A program made the position numbers and the translations under genes. Below are positions 45,715 through 59,005 of a stretch of DNA of 64,000 nucleotides, one piece after another. Numbering within the stretch: the first letter of the stretch is position 1; each line of letters begins with the position of its first letter. The stretch comes from Erodium maritimum. Lineage: Eukaryota > Streptophyta > Magnoliopsida > Geraniales > Geraniaceae. The notes under the pieces are model-generated. The model had not been told where the DNA came from. It searched no databases and saw only the letters and a program-made list of their open reading frames with translations. Location of the stretch: the NCBI GenBank assembly GCA_963921825.1, contig OY997590.1, positions 38,457,039 to 38,521,038 of the forward strand, in the 5' to 3' direction.

Positions 45715-47268
45715 TTATAGGTTAGTCTGAGTAGGTGAACCTGAAGCCTCCACCAAATACAAACGACAACAAGGTGTTCCATTATCTGGGTCGGTTTGTA
45801 GTGACCTAGGCAAGTTTCTGAGCTTGTTGAACAGATTTGATTGATCATGCATGAGCCCGAAATGAGCATCTGCATCCCCAATTTGTGAAAGCTTAACGTG
45901 GGGAAACCCAATAGATGGCAGTAGCTGGTCAGGCCAGTCACTGTAGAAATGGAAGATGGAACTGGACATTGAGGTTGAAGATTTGTTCATAAAATCTGCT
46001 AAAAGGACCGTCTGAGTAAGGGCACACTTGTCAGCTATGATCTGAAGGACATGCAACGCATTGGAGTGCGGGAGATAGTAAAGGATGCCTTCTAAAACCC
46101 ACACAGTATTCTTCTCTGGGATAAACCCCGATTTTTGGAGTTTTTCAAGCCAGTCACTTTCTTTGATATCTGCTTCCACTCTAGTAAGGGTTTTTGCTGT
46201 TTTTTTCAGAGGGCCTTGGTCTTTTGGGGACTCCATTGCTGCCTGGACAAGTGTGGCTTTCATTTGCAACACCTCTGGGAAATCAACCTCAAAGACATCA
46301 CTCTCCTTCAAGCAGCTCAATCGGTAAGCCCTGGCATCCATTCCTACAATAACATCAAAAGTTGCATTTCACAAAATATACATACACTGAGTTCATACTT
46401 GTACTCCACTCGCTCATAATAATACCATGAAAATGAATTCTGTAAAGAATCGTAACCTATAGATCTTATAGTTTCTTATTACTTTAATACTTTACCAGTG
46501 TCTGTTTTTTAGTGAAGAAGATTGTCACCTGGATGAAATGCTTCCCTGGATATTGATTGCCAAAGATAAGCTTTCTCTGGCCTGCGATTATTTGCTTTTT
46601 ATTCTGGTCTTTTCAATTATTGGCCCCACAAGGAATTGCAAAATGATTCAGGGGAGGCCTGGGGACCAAGTGCCCTTGTCCCACTAGGCAGTGGCATGAT
46701 CAACTCAGTCTGGGTGGGACTCGGGCAATCAAATACAAAACTGGGTTACAATTCATAGACTGGTCTTCATATTACATGAATATGCTAATTTCAGGGTTTT
46801 GTTAGTTTTATGTGACATTAGCTAAACTTGTGTTACAATGATGTGAACATATCATGCAAGCAGGAAAGTGTATAATGGAATACCTGCACCCAGCAGAACA
46901 ACCTGTGATCCGCCACCGTTGAAAGAACTGAGAGCTGCTTCAAGCCTGGAATCAAACCAGAGGGTCCGAACAGCAAGAATCACCCCAGATACTTCCCGAG
47001 CATTGTTTAACCTGTCCTTCTTCATCTTCTCATAAAGGCTTCTCAAATAGGTCTCCCCTGCAAGTACCTCCGCAACGGGGTCGTGAATCATATGCTTCCA
47101 CAGGGCTCTACCAGCAGCCGTCTGGCACGCTGACCTCTGAAGCGCATCCCATTTGGTCTCAATGGCAGCATGGAGCTCCCGGACAGCATCCGTACACAAC
47201 AGGTCAGGTAACCTGAACTCTGGCCATGACGGGTCCTCCGGCAAGCCATTTTCTTCAACTTTTGACAT
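45715..47268 (-). CDS. SAM-dependent methyltransferase, leucine carboxyl methyltransferase (LCM) family
   Basis: Two exons on the minus strand, 47268-46884 and 46343-45715, with a 540-base GT-AG intron (phase 1); 337 residues. The SAM-binding motif spans the splice junction: SQVVLLGAG then MDARAYRL, the family's VLLGAGLDTRAYRL. Further family features: an N-terminal helical region with RALWKHMIHDPVAE, DVFEVDFPEVLQMK, NTVWVLEGILYYLP and LLADFMNKSS. Members methylate small molecules or protein carboxyl groups; the plant relatives are mostly of unknown substrate, so I do not assign one. No transit peptide or membrane segment, so probably soluble in the cytosol. The start at MSKVEENG is the first Met, with stops upstream. 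Confidence 0.85.
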
Positions 47269-47926
47269 ATTTAAGAACTGTTTACAGAGGGATTAAAAAG
47301 GGGTGATAGAGAAGGAGAGGAAGGAGATAATGCAAGAAATATATAGAGGGAGAGGAGAAGAGCAGGGGATAAGAAAAGAGAGCCACACACAAAACCAACG
47401 CTGGGAAGAGCTCAACCGTATCTTGCTGATTTCATTGCAAAGAAAAGGAACAACATAGTCCACGACTACCATTATATCAGATGCCAAGTTCCTCTCGAGC
47501 CCTGTCGCTTTCTTTCTGAGGTCTTAAAAAAAGTGACCAACACTGGCTCCCACAGGCTCACACTGACCACTAGAAAGATTAACGAAACCAGCAAGAGCCA
47601 AGTTGTTTAAAATTGGAGTTGAGTACATGGTCTCTGTTTACAAGTACTCTTATTTTGTTGGTTGCACATGCCTAACTCCTAAGGGTCTTCGTCCCCAGTC
47701 CATAGAGAGGTGTTTGGTTTATGGTCCCCAAATACCGATAGCCAATTGTTATCTGAGTGGTGATAAATTGTTTCTATTTTAGGTAATTTTTTTGACATTT
47801 TTGGAAGCAGCCCTTGTTGAATCATCATTAAGTTTTATTGCGAGCCATGAAACCAACTAAAACAAGGTTAATTTAGAGCAACAACAGCAACCAAACCATC
47901 ACGCGAAGCGAATTGCTTTTTTTTTT
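47269..47926 (-). promoter_or_regulatory. Upstream region of the methyltransferase gene
   Basis: On the minus strand the 5' leader is CT-rich (CCTTCCTCTCCTTCTC). A TATATTTC-like stretch about 80 bases before the ATG is a possible core promoter. Otherwise no feature. Confidence 0.4.
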
Positions 47927-48370
47927 TTTTAGAAACGAAAGCATAGTAATTTTATTCATCATGACCAAAAATCATAAACATAACATGGGTCCCTGACCTT
48001 GAGTTCGAGTATTTATCCAAAATCCCCATAGGGTTTCTGGCACACGATTGTAGGTCGCTTTTATATAGCTGACCAATAGAGACCACAAAAAACAGAAAAA
48101 CAAACATAATAACCTAAAGAGCATGCGATGCCAATTCGTCTGAAACCCCGTACCTTTCGTAGCGAGACATTCTGGTATTGCTAACTCTCCGTCTTGAGTC
48201 GCTGGAATGTTTAATTGTGGTGCGGAGGACGGAGCAAACGCTCGGTGCTTCGGATGTGACTTCACTGATACTTCACGCATAAACAGATTGATCATCATCG
48301 AGTCAACCCACAAAGATCAGTTCAGCGTCGAGATGCCCGACTTTGGGTGCCGTGGAGACAGATCCCAACC
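47918..48370 (-). mobile_element. LINE 3' remnant with poly(A) tail
   Basis: On the minus strand the sequence ends GGTCATGATGAATAAAAT...CGTTTCTAAAAAAAAAAA, an A-tail (T run at 47919-47930) typical of plant LINE or retroposon ends. The body (an open frame at 47972-48313) has no domain I recognise; 5' limit uncertain. Confidence 0.5.
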
Positions 48371-48642
48371 TATCGCCCCCCCTCCCGGATCCCAACTTCT
48401 CGCGTTTTAATGGTTTGTGATTTGCGGTTCGCACGTCGTGGCGCGCAAATCGCGAACCACTAAAATGCGACTCGCGAGTCATGACGCGAACCGTGACTAA
48501 CATATGTGAGTTGTTGGTTTGCGATTTGTAGGCCAACCAATGAACGGGCGACACGTGGCGTGAGGAAGGAAAAATTTAGGATCGTTACTCAATGATACTT
48601 TTTTTTTAATTAAATTAAATAAAAAAACCATTTTTCTCCACC

Positions 48643-48650
48643 TATAAATA
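48643..48650 (+). promoter_or_regulatory. TATA box of the Harbinger-like ORF
   Basis: TATAAATA followed by a CA/CT-rich leader, about 100 bases before the ATG at 48751. Just upstream (48395-48480) an imperfect palindrome of GGTTTGTGATTTGCG / CGCAAATCGCGAACC is seen. Confidence 0.5.
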
Positions 48651-48750
48651 CCCCTTCCCCCATTCATCAAACCCACAACACTTCTCTCAATTTTCTCTTA
48701 ACTCTCACTCTCAAATTATCCACTTCCTCTCTTAAAAATCCGATAAAAAG

Positions 48751-50143
48751 ATGCCTGATAATTCGACTCAACCCCCGTCCTCAGCGGAGCATCAAGATTA
48801 CACGCCAGACCAACCAGATAATCAGGTCCACCCATCTCTAGCAGGCGGCTTTCAAGAGATGTTGACCACACCGGGCAACTCTCTGCCTTTCACGGCATTC
48901 ATGCAACAACATTGGAACCTAGGTATATTACAGCAACATCGTCTTTAATTTCATTATTTGTTTTATTATTACATTATGTTGTCAAATGCTTTCCATCAAG
49001 TTTTTTATTTATTATTTGTGATATTAAATGCATTTCAAGTCAGGTACATTCCAACCACAGTCCAATCTGGGTACATTTCAACAATCGTCCAACACCGGTA
49101 CATTCCGACCACGACCTTTCAACCCCCACCTTACTACCCATCTATCAACTACAATGGCTACCCCCGGGGCTAGCCAATACCGTCAACAACATGTTGGCTG
49201 TAGTAGCTGCACCGGAATTTCTTCTACGTCGTCCTCTATCGGCCCAACACAATGAAATTAGCCGACATCAGATAAGTGAACCAAATGGCTCCCTGAGGTG
49301 GACACGCTCCTCATCCGTATCTGGCTACGCATAACCAAAGACCCCATTAAAGGAAACTCCCAAGATGGAAGCATATTCTAGGGCACAGTTTCGAAACAAT
49401 TCTAGAAAGAGGGGAAATTCGATCCTAGATATTTTACATGGAAAGCCATCAAGAGTCATTGGAACAGACATGCGCCTAGAATGCATAGGTACATCACCAT
49501 CTTGAGGTGCGATAAGGAGGTAGAGCACAACATATGGGACGGAAAAAGGTACAAGCAGACGACTATAATCATAAGCTAAAACATGAAAAAAAACCAACGA
49601 GTCGAAGCATTTTAACCTCGACCATTGGATCGAGCCGTTGGAATTCGAAGACAAGTTCTGGACGGAGGACCGGGGCAGTAAGACGACGATTGGACGAGGC
49701 CGATAATTACAGCTCAACCCCACCTACTTCACTTCCCACCGATGATGAGCATGTTACAACTCTCGTTGGTGAGTCCTAAGCTGGTGGGGTATCCTCTGAT
49801 CCGATCGAGGGAGGTAGTACCCCAAGTGCCCCTCAGAATGTAGAAGCCCCTCAGAATGTAGAAGGGCGCCCAATGGGCTAGAAGGATACGAAGAGGAAGG
49901 GGAAGGGTGTGCAAAACCAAGTAGACTCCATAACCCAAATAGACCAAGCGAAGACCGAGAAGACCAAAATCATTCTCACACTAGACAAAAAATTCGAGAA
50001 ATACTAAAACAAATAAAAAGAAATTCAGAGCAAGGACATGCCAGACTTTGACGAGGAGCAACTGGTCTTGCATGCAAAAATAATGTCTTTGTTGTACGCA
50101 CAATGTGAGAAGATCCAAGCTCATATTGAGAATCTCAAATAAA
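48751..50143 (+). mobile_element. PIF/Harbinger-type ORF1 (Myb/SANT-like protein) remnant
   Basis: The pieces follow the layout of the plant proteins that accompany PIF/Harbinger transposases (often mislabelled GST T3-like): an N-terminal Pro/Gln-rich part (MPDNSTQPPSS, SFMQQHWN-like), a trihelix/SANT part (WTRSSSV then KDPIKGNSQ and ILDIFHGKPSRVIWNRH in shifting frames), the SSGRRTGAVRRR...PP segment, a KRKGKGV basic stretch, and a C-terminal DFDEEQLVLHAKIMSLLYAQCEK helix. Stops and frameshifts are spread through it, so it is dead. An intron-like insertion follows 48920 (CCTAG|GTATATTAC). No transposase gene lies nearby, so this is a solo or deletion derivative. The ends were not found with confidence. 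Confidence 0.5.
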
Positions 50144-50860
50144 ATGCTGTATTTAGTTAATGTAATATATTTTTTAAATTACAAGTTCAAGTTTATTTTT
50201 CATTTTAGTTAATTAATTTTTTGTTGATTAATTTTATCAATTTTATTTAGTAATTACTGTTTAAGATCTGAATTTAATAAATTCAGCGAAAGAATAATTA
50301 ATTATCCAATCAGCACCCTTGTAAATCATGATCCCCATATGTGATTCCCTCACTATGAAACTTAGCTTAATTTTAGGTGTGCATATCACAATTCAATCCA
50401 GTCATCACATGATTCGCGCATCATGATTCTCATATATGACCCACTTACTGTACATGCTCTTATTATTGTTTCTGATGCACAAAAATCCCTTTCTTTCTAC
50501 GATAGATTTATGAAATAAGTTGCAAGAGATTGTTCAGTTGCATTCAAGGCTCCCAAAGGACTCCAGCTCTTTCTTCATGCGGACAAAAATTAGATATGTG
50601 GGAAGCCAATCGTGAGATGGAAAATGTCCCAATACATGATAGGATCAGTTCTCTTCTTTCCTATATGACCGAGGTGGGTTGGTCAGGGTTAAAGGCGGTT
50701 ATATATTGCCCGTTAATGATAATATTTTAATATACATTTAATAACATAGGGTTTTTTTAGCATATAGATTGTTTATTACTAAGAAAAAGACGATACAAAC
50801 GCATGTATAATATAAAGAAGAACATTTCAAAGAGATGTTATGTTCCTGTTTCATTTTAGC
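50144..50860. other. AT-rich sequence, no gene recognised
   Basis: Includes TAAATTTT-rich stretches and a CTGTACATGCTCTTA motif at about 50449 that could be a Harbinger end, but no partner was found. A 66-codon frame at 50530-50730 is unassigned. Confidence 0.4.
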
Positions 50861-51590
50861 GCCGGTTTTGGGAGATTGTGTTCTTCATGGTGGCGGTTTT
50901 CAATGGATTTCCATTGATGGAATCATGTTTCACGATTGAATTCAGGCAAACTTGGTATCGGTGGCATGTGCTTTTGGTTTGGTCGTTGCAGTGCTTGATC
51001 TCGAAAGGGCGTATCTGGAAAGAGCATTTGTGCTCGTCTGTTTCAATGAAGCGATCACGGAGACTATGGTTAATCTAGAGATGGATGACTTGTTATTTAG
51101 GCTCTCGGTCTAGCCAGTTCGTCTTGATCTCCTTCCGATAAGGGTCAGTGAGTTACAAACGGCTACTATGTCAAAATGACTCTTTGGGACTTCGTTGGAT
51201 GGGGCAGAGAAGTCGTGGGTATCTAAGCATGTTTGATTTATGGGGATTTCCATGAAATCACGGTATCCAACTTAGTCCTACCGAAATTTTGGGTATCCAA
51301 CCCTCTTTTTCCGAAGTCATCGACAGATGTGTGCGAAATTGAGGTTGAGCTGGTTCCGACATATGGCAAGGGATTGGATAAGGCCCTGGATCTTTGGGAC
51401 TCATTTTCTCCAAGAATAATTGGTAGTGGATTGGGCTGTAGGAGTTCCAATTTTAAGAATGAGTCGGTTAGTAGCAGTTCTAAATCTATGTTTGGGTCAC
51501 CCCCGATTACAAGTATTATGCCTGATGGTCCAGTGAATACTCACCTCAAGTGGTTGCAGAACTCTCTACTTCAAACCCAATGATGTCACT
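50861..51590 (+). other. Unassigned decayed coding-like stretch
   Basis: Plus-strand frames read like a decayed protein (VAVLDLERAYLERAFVLVCF, NEAITETMVNLEMDDLLFRL), in style like plant LINE ORF1 proteins, but no diagnostic motif (RRM, knuckle) is seen. Broken by stops and frameshifts. Confidence 0.3.
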
Positions 51591-52531
51591 TGTGATTTCC
51601 CATATACTCTAAGCCCTTTGTACAACCTCATTTTCCTTGCGAGAGGCCCAAGTTTCCGAATATTTATTTAGAAGACGGGGAAAGGCCAAGTCTGTTTTCT
51701 CTCTTAAAGTTTGTCCAACTTATTGTTCTCGAAGTTGGATTAGTGATTCCAGGAGAGATGCTTGGGAAAATTTCAAATAGTTGGGCCAAAAGGCGTTGCT
51801 GTTTGGTGGAGATCTTCCCAACTTGAAAAACTAGCCTTCGAGCTTCCTAGATTTGGGGATCGATGACGATATTTCTTACAAGGAAGTTCATGGCAAGGAG
51901 GAGTACTTGGAGGGGGTTTTGTCACACCTCTTTAGGCAGGTCGTAGCTGAGCGTGTTTTGTGGTGTGAAGGTTATCTTTCTCCCCTCTTCCTCTTGTGGG
52001 AGTGACTCTTTGCGTTGTTTTGTTTTCAAGGTCACTGGCTTTTTTTTCGTCTTTCTTTTTTTGAAGATATCTTGGATGATTTTCTCTTTTGGGTTGAATA
52101 TCCCTTCTTTTTATTTCTCATAGAAATTCAAATATTTAATAAACCCATCATTCATATAAAAGAAACAATATCTTATTTACACCAGGTCGTTACATTATTT
52201 ATTAAATTAATATACTAGAAGGGCATTCATTTGGGACTTGGATACACCCTCATCACTAAATTCTCATTCAATTACAACTTTAAATTTTATTAGGATCTCC
52301 TTAAACCATTTATAATTTTTTTACCAGCCATACCCACATGTTGATGAAGGGTACAATCAATTCTACAGTTGAGTTTTATTATAATATTATCGATGAGAAT
52401 AAATCAAATAGAAATCATGTCTTAACGTAAAAATCGTGTGAACCCATCCAAGTCATCCATTTCATAAGTGGATGGATGAGATGCAATTGAGTGGTTGACT
52501 TCAAAAACATAGCACTTTTTGGTAAGTTATA
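51591..52531. other. Intergenic, no feature recognised
   Basis: Moderately to strongly AT-rich; nothing supported. Confidence 0.5.
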
Positions 52532-53544
52532 GGGGCTTTTCATTAAAACTATCATATTTTTTTTATCAATTCACAAATTTAATTTTTCCCGCTTTGTTTG
52601 AACTCAGATTGGCTTCAAACTTGCGCCAATATTTTTATTTTTTCAAGGGATTTCTATCAAGATCAGTCATGAATATATTTTGAAAAACAAAAAAATATTT
52701 CGGTGTTAATTTTTTTAAAAAAATATCTGGATAATATTTATCAACACTTTACACTAGATTTATCAACACTAAACAATGGTTTTATCAACACGAAACACTA
52801 ATTTTATCACCTCATTTTACCAAAATTGAACTTGATTTTTATCACTTCATAACTTGTTTTTATATCACCTCATCACATGTCTAGTTTTATCAACATTGAA
52901 CACTGGTTTTATCAACACGGAACACTAGTTTTATTACCTCATTTTACCAAAATTGAACTTGATTTTTATCATCTCATAACTTGTTTTTATATCACCTCAT
53001 CACATGTCTAGTTTTATCAACATTGAACACTGGTTTTATAAATACGGAACAATAGTTTTATCACCCCATTTTACCAAAATTGGACATGATTTATATCACC
53101 TCATCACTTGTTTTTATATCACCTCATCACATGTCTTTTATCAAGACTGAACACTAGTTTTATCAACACTAAACATTAGGTTTATCACTACATCACATGT
53201 GTTTTATCACCTCATAACTTGTTTTTTTATCACTTCATCACACGTGTTTTATCACCCCAACATATGTTTTTTTATCAACGTTAAACACTATTTTTGTCAA
53301 CAACGGACACTAGTTTTATCACGTTGATATGAAACATTTATTAGTGAAAAAGTATCAATACTCAAGAATAGTTTTATCACCCCGATATAATTTATTTTTT
53401 TCGTGCTTCAAAATATACTCATGACTGATATTGTTTTAAAGACCTCGAAAAAAAATAATTGCGCAAGTTTGAAGCTAATCGGAATTGAAACGAAACGGGA
53501 ATTATTAAATTAGTGAATTAGTCAAGAAAAAATGAGCACTTGTC
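52532..53544. mobile_element. Foldback-like element with long inverted ends and internal tandem array
   Basis: The left arm (about 52536-52690) and the reverse complement of the right arm (about 53385-53540) match over roughly 150 bases with gaps: shared blocks include AATTCAC, GGCTTCAAACTTGCGC / AGCTTCAAACTTGCGC and GATCAGTCATGAATATATTTTGAA / ATCAGTCATGAGTATATTTTGAA. The interior is a tandem array. No coding capacity. Exact ends and target duplication were not settled. Confidence 0.65.
52735..53400. repeat. Tandem array inside the foldback-like element
   Basis: Imperfect units about 125 bp long, at least three copies, built from GTTTTATCAAC, ACACTAG, TTTACCAAAATTGAAC and TATATCACCTCATCACATG phrases, with shorter partial units at the right. 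Confidence 0.75.
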
Positions 53545-54665
53545 TACATGGAACCATGTTATTACAATTATTCCCTTACTTGTGTAAGATATTTCTGTAT
53601 GAGTTCACACAATTTTTAGGATAAGAGAGGTTTCTAGCCGATTTGTCTTCTTTTATGGATAATATCATCAAAATTCACATGACTACTCTAATTTATCAAA
53701 ATTACTAATGTCTATTCATATGTATACAAATTTTTCCATCCTAATCTGTTAAAATTTTCAGCAAAATGATCAAAATACCCAGATCAGTCCTTAAAATTAC
53801 ACCAAGCCTTTACATTAATATTTTCAAAAATATAATTATTATTAATTTATAAAACATGTTTTGAATTTATAAGATCTATTTTTAATATTATTTTATCAAG
53901 TCTGATTTAAATAATTTTTAATATAAAAATTAGATTTTAATTTAAAAAATTCAAATTCTAATTTTAAAAGTATGTATAAATTTTAAAAAATCATATTTTA
54001 ATTTTAAAATATGAATAAGTTTTTTTAAAATATATTCTAATTTTAAAAATATGAATAATTGTTTTTTTTTATAAAATCAGATGTTATATTTTATTTTTTA
54101 TTTTAACGGAATGTGCAGTTCATTAATTTAACTTCAAATACATCTGAGTGCTGAAAACCTAGGTTTGTCTTCCATTGGAGACTCGATGTTATATTTTAAT
54201 AGTTTTTTTCTTTCTGTCTATTTTTATTATTTCTTTTTTAATTCCTATTTTTCTAATGATAAGCATGGTCTGAAAGTATAGCATAGGTTCTGAAGACAAA
54301 TTGCTCCGAACACGAGAAAGGGATTAACGATAGGGATCTAATAAAGTTTGTTAAAGCTCCATTTGTTATGGTCTAGGTTTATTTCTGGTGTCTTATGGTT
54401 TGAACCATCTATTTATATTGGCCTGAAACACTTGTTGATATTGATTTGAAACGTTTATCGAAGCCCCAAAAAATATTTAGAATAACGTCTCGGTGGCTTT
54501 GACCTTGTCTATCAGTCTGTGATGCCCATTGTCCTCCCCGTTTCATCTATGCATAGTGAGTGAGTAGTCTGGATGAAATTGAAGTCCATATTTCCACTCG
54601 AGAGTTGAAATCAATGTGGTCACTACAGATCAAATCTGGCAATAGAGCTCGCCTTCGCGGTGGAT
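53545..54665. other. AT-rich intergenic sequence
   Basis: 53700-54120 is almost pure A/T with repeated ATTTTAAAAATATGAATAA-like phrases. Nothing else supported. Confidence 0.5.
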
Positions 54666-54670
54666 GATGA

Positions 54671-54933
54671 TGCCAAGTGCAGATGAATTTTAAGCAAACA
54701 GAGGTATGGATTAACAATTGATGAAACTTGAGAAGCCTCGAGATTGATGCTTTCTCTTAGGGGTTTAAAACTTTATTTATAGTTGAAGAAATTGCAACAA
54801 ACAAAGCCTAAAAACTAGGCTAGAATCAAAATGAAATCACAACAGAAATGGACTTATTCAAACAAGAAAAGTGCTGCAAAATTTTGAAAACAAACATTTC
54901 CTTGCGAGGCAAGATTACTCAGCAGTGCTAATA
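54671..54933 (-). repeat. 3' LTR of the copia element
   Basis: Starts TGCCAAGTGCAGATG and ends AGTGCTAATA on the plus strand, matching 59023-59232. Confidence 0.85.
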
Positions 54934-54949
54934 ATCTCCCCTCTACTCT

Positions 54950-57900
54950 TGACTTCTTCATACTTCAGTGATTCCAATTTGAGTTCTCAACATCTTAAAT
55001 CGATTTCTTGCTAGTGCCTTTATGAGGATATCTGCATTTTGTTCTTCTGAGCTAATGTGTTCCACTTGAATTTAATTCTTCTCGATGAATTCTCGGATTA
55101 AATAATACCGAGTGTCGATGGGCTTGCTTCGATCATGATGGACGAGATTTTTTCTTAGCATTATAACAGATTTGTTATCAACAAGGAGCCTCAGCTTCTC
55201 AGTTTTCAAGATTAGGATATTAGACATCAGGTTTCTCAGGCACAATCCTTGACAAGTGGTTGTGGTTGCAGCTATGTACTCGACTTCACAAGTGAATAGT
55301 GCTACAATCTTCTACTTCTGTCAAATCCATGAGACAGGACATGAGCCAACATAGAACAACACACCTGACTCGCTTCTCCATCATCAACATCGTCCGTAAA
55401 GTCGTTGTCGCTGAATCCTATTAGGTTCTTAGATCCTTCTCCTCTCTCATCGTTCAGGCCATAGTTTAGTATGAAGAACTTGGAGCTTCGATGTAACTAC
55501 TCACAATTCCGACTGAAAAGGCAAGATCAGGGTGAGTGTTTACGAGGTATCTGAGGCGTCCAATCATACTTATGTAGTGTGTGGGATCGCCCAACGAGCC
55601 ATCCTTCTTCTCTCTCAGCTTTAATTTGTTCTCCTCGGGCATCACACAAGGATTGCAGTCATCTAGACCAATTATCATTAGTAATTTCTGTGCATAATCT
55701 CTTTGACATAGAGTTATATTCTTCCCATTTTGATTTACCTCTATCCCCATATAATAAGTTAGAAGCCCCAAATCGCTCATGTCAAAAATATGCTTCATCT
55801 GAGTTTTAAAAGCAATAATTTCACTTACAGGCATTCTTATGATGAGTAAATCATCGATGTATACGCCTATTATTAGCAACGCTTCCTCTCTTCTTCTTGT
55901 ATACACAACATACTCGTAAGGGCTCTTTGAGAAACCCAGCTTCGTCAGCTTCTCATCCAGATTCGCATTCCAGGCTCGCAAAGTTTGCCTCGGTCCATAC
56001 AACGCCTTCTTCAACCTCAGAACATGCGAAGAGTTATTTTTGCTAACAAAACTTAAAGGTTGGGAAACAAATACCTTCCTAGATAACTCCCCATTGAGGA
56101 ATGAGGATTTCACATACATATGATGAATTTCCCAATCATTGTGCTGAGATTGCGATGACCAGCCTCACGGTTTCAAGGCGAGCAACTGGTGCGAAAACTT
56201 CCTCGAAGTCTATCCCTTCACGCTGCACATAGCCCCTTGCAAAAAGCCGAGTTTCGTGCCTGATTGTGTTCCCTTCTGAATCCTTCTTGGTTTTGAAAAC
56301 CAATTGTAAGTCAATTTCTTTTTCTCCTTGAGGTAGCTCAGTCAATTCCCAGGTATTATTGCTTTAAATTGACTTGAGCTCTCCCTCCATGGCCCGTCTC
56401 CAATACTGATCTTTCAAGGCCTCTTCAAGGTTCCGAGGTTCTTCTGAAGTCAGGAAGCATTGTTCCTCCAGATCAACTAATGGTGCTTCTTCATATATTT
56501 CTTTGAGCTTCCTAAAACCCAATGGTGGGTCTGAGTCAGGACTTGATAAGTCAGAGCTTTCTTGAGGTGTTGCTTGGTTTCTGAACTGAGACTCAGGTTC
56601 GAGCATGCATGCTTCGGGTTCTTGAGATGAATCTTTTCTCTTCTCTGAAGTCTCCCAATTAACTTCAAAATTTCTTGATGGTATGGATTCAGGTTCGTTT
56701 GTTTCTGCAGTCCATTCCCATTTTCTCCCTTCTTCAAATTTAGCGTCTCTGCTCACGATCAGCTTCTTAGACGTGGTGTCTATGAAGTGATATGCCTTGG
56801 ATCCTGTCTCGTATCCAAAAAACACTATGAGTTTACTTCTGTCGTCTAGTTTTCGCAAAGGAGAATGTGTTACCTTAGCATTTTCAACACATCCACAGAC
56901 ACATAGAGGGCTGACATTGGGATTTCTTGCGTGCCATGCTTCATACGGAGTCATCTCCTTCACGCTCTTAGTGGTAGCTCAATTCAAGAGATACACCGCT
57001 GTGGTCACAGCTTCTCTCTAGAGTTCTCCAGGTACACTCATCCTCTTTAGAAGGTTCCGAGTTGTGCCAACGATAGTGAGGTTTCTTCTTTCAGCAACAC
57101 CGTTCTGTTGTGGAGAATTTGGTGAAGTGAAATAGTGTTTTATGCCATGGTTGTTGCACTAGCTCTCAAATTCTCCAGATTTGAACTCCCCACCTCCATC
57201 ATTTCGAATAGCTTTTAATTTTCCTTAGGATTCTACCTCTGCCCTGTTCATTATAGCTTCAAACGATGATAGTGCTTGATCTTTTGATTTCAACAGTTTA
57301 ACCCGCATAAACCTTGAGTAGTCATCAAAAATCAAGAGGAAATATCGATTACCTTCGAGAGTTGTAGGAGCAATCAGACCACACAAGTCTGTATGGACGA
57401 GCTCCAAGCGTTGAGTGACTCTTTAATTTGCTTATTTGGGGAATGAGGTTCTTCTTTTCTTTTCAATCAAGTAACCATCACACAATTGCTCAGGATGATT
57501 GATGGCTGGGAGTCCTTCAACTAGTCCTCCGTTTGACATCTGCTTCAAGGCTTGAAAGCTGATATGGCCGTAGTGAGCATGCCACAACTAATGCTCTTCT
57601 TCTACTCTAGACATCAAGAAAACAGGTGAAATACAGTTGATTTTTTGTGTATACAACCTGTTTGTTGATCGTCCAACCTTGAACAAGAGTCTCCTCTATT
57701 GATCAAGCACCTTTAGCACCAATTCTTCGATTTCAACCCTGCATCCAGCCTCATCTAGCTGGCCAAGGCTTACAATGTTGCTTCTGAGCTTTGGGATGTA
57801 ATAAACTCCGGTCAGTGCTCGATACTCGTTATTCAGACCAGTAAAAAGGACTACGCTTCGTCCTTTGATCTCTACTTTGGACCCGTCTCAAAACATCACC

Positions 57901-58886
57901 ATCCCTTGTATCCTTGTGTCCATGTTTGAAAACATTTCTTCCTTCCAAGTCACGTGGTTGCTTGCACTAGAATTAAGGTACCACTTTCCTTGATCATTTC
58001 CTTCATTGCGTTTTGGGAAGACCTTTTCTTCATTCAACATAATGACCCCGTAGTTTTTGAGATTGATGTTAGTCGTAAGCAAGGCTGCTTCATCTAGATC
58101 CTTTTTTGCAAGGTTAGCTTCATTTCCCTTCACTTTCTTGCATTCATAAGCAAAATGTACATAATCGTTTCAGTTATAACATTTAAGTCTGCTGCGATCA
58201 TACCTTTTGCTTGGCGAAGAGTAATTCTAACCTCGTCCTCGTCTCTTAATTGGGCTCTCAGCTCGATCTGAGCTTCCCTCAAACCGACTTCCCTTCTTTG
58301 ACAGTGACTCCTAGTGTGTCTCTGTCAACAGGAGCTGCTAGTCATCTTGCTCTCCTTTCCTTCCTTTAAGCGTATACTCAAGTGTTTTCAATCCTCCAAC
58401 TGCTTCAGCTGCAGTCATATCTTCAAGGTCTGCCCATTGAGTAATTGTCCCAACAATTGGCATATACCTGTCTGGCATAGAGCTGAAGATCATCTCGACG
58501 ACATGCTCCTCTGGCATGTCTCCTCCAAGGGCCTTGATTTAATTCACAAGCCTAGACACTTTCAGATAGAAACTATGTATAGTTTCAGTCTCCTCCATTG
58601 TTAACTTGTGAAATTCTCGTTTCAGGATGAGAATCTTTGCTGATTTGACCTTCTTCTGGCGGTGTATCACCTCAAGCTCCTTCCAAGCCTGTTTCGCAGT
58701 CTTCGCATGAGAAATATCCATCAGAGTTGTCTCTGGCACAACTTGTGTTAGCATGGCCAAAGCCCCCTGATCTCGTTCCTCACGTACATCCTCTTTGCTT
58801 TCAAATGCAACCCATACTTCGATGGCTTTCATCGTGGCGGTCAACTTATAGACCCAGATGCCATAGTTCATCTCTGTCAGGATCAA
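54950..58886 (-). pseudogene. Copia gag-pol (broken)
   Basis: Recognisable parts from right to left: gag (58886-58539, LTAT.KAIEVW and KTAKQAWKELE, LKREFHKLTMEE), a pre-integrase/protease stretch (58133-57888 WYLNSSASNHVTW), integrase (57407-56960, HTDLCGLI and FDDYSRFM; then MTPYEAWHARNPN), and RT (56345-55466, GIDFEEVFAPVARLETVR, KKALYGPRQTLRAW, GVYIDDLLI), then RNase H remnants. Read-through of one long frame is the family norm. Broken, many breaks. Confidence 0.85.
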
Positions 58887-59005
58887 TTAGTTCAGAGATA
58901 AACATCCCTTCCCATTCTTTGATCATGATCCTGACTCGCTCACGATCATTGCTCTTGTCTTCCTTGGTAATTGTCAGCCATGTTGACCCTTTGAGCTTAA
59001 AACCG

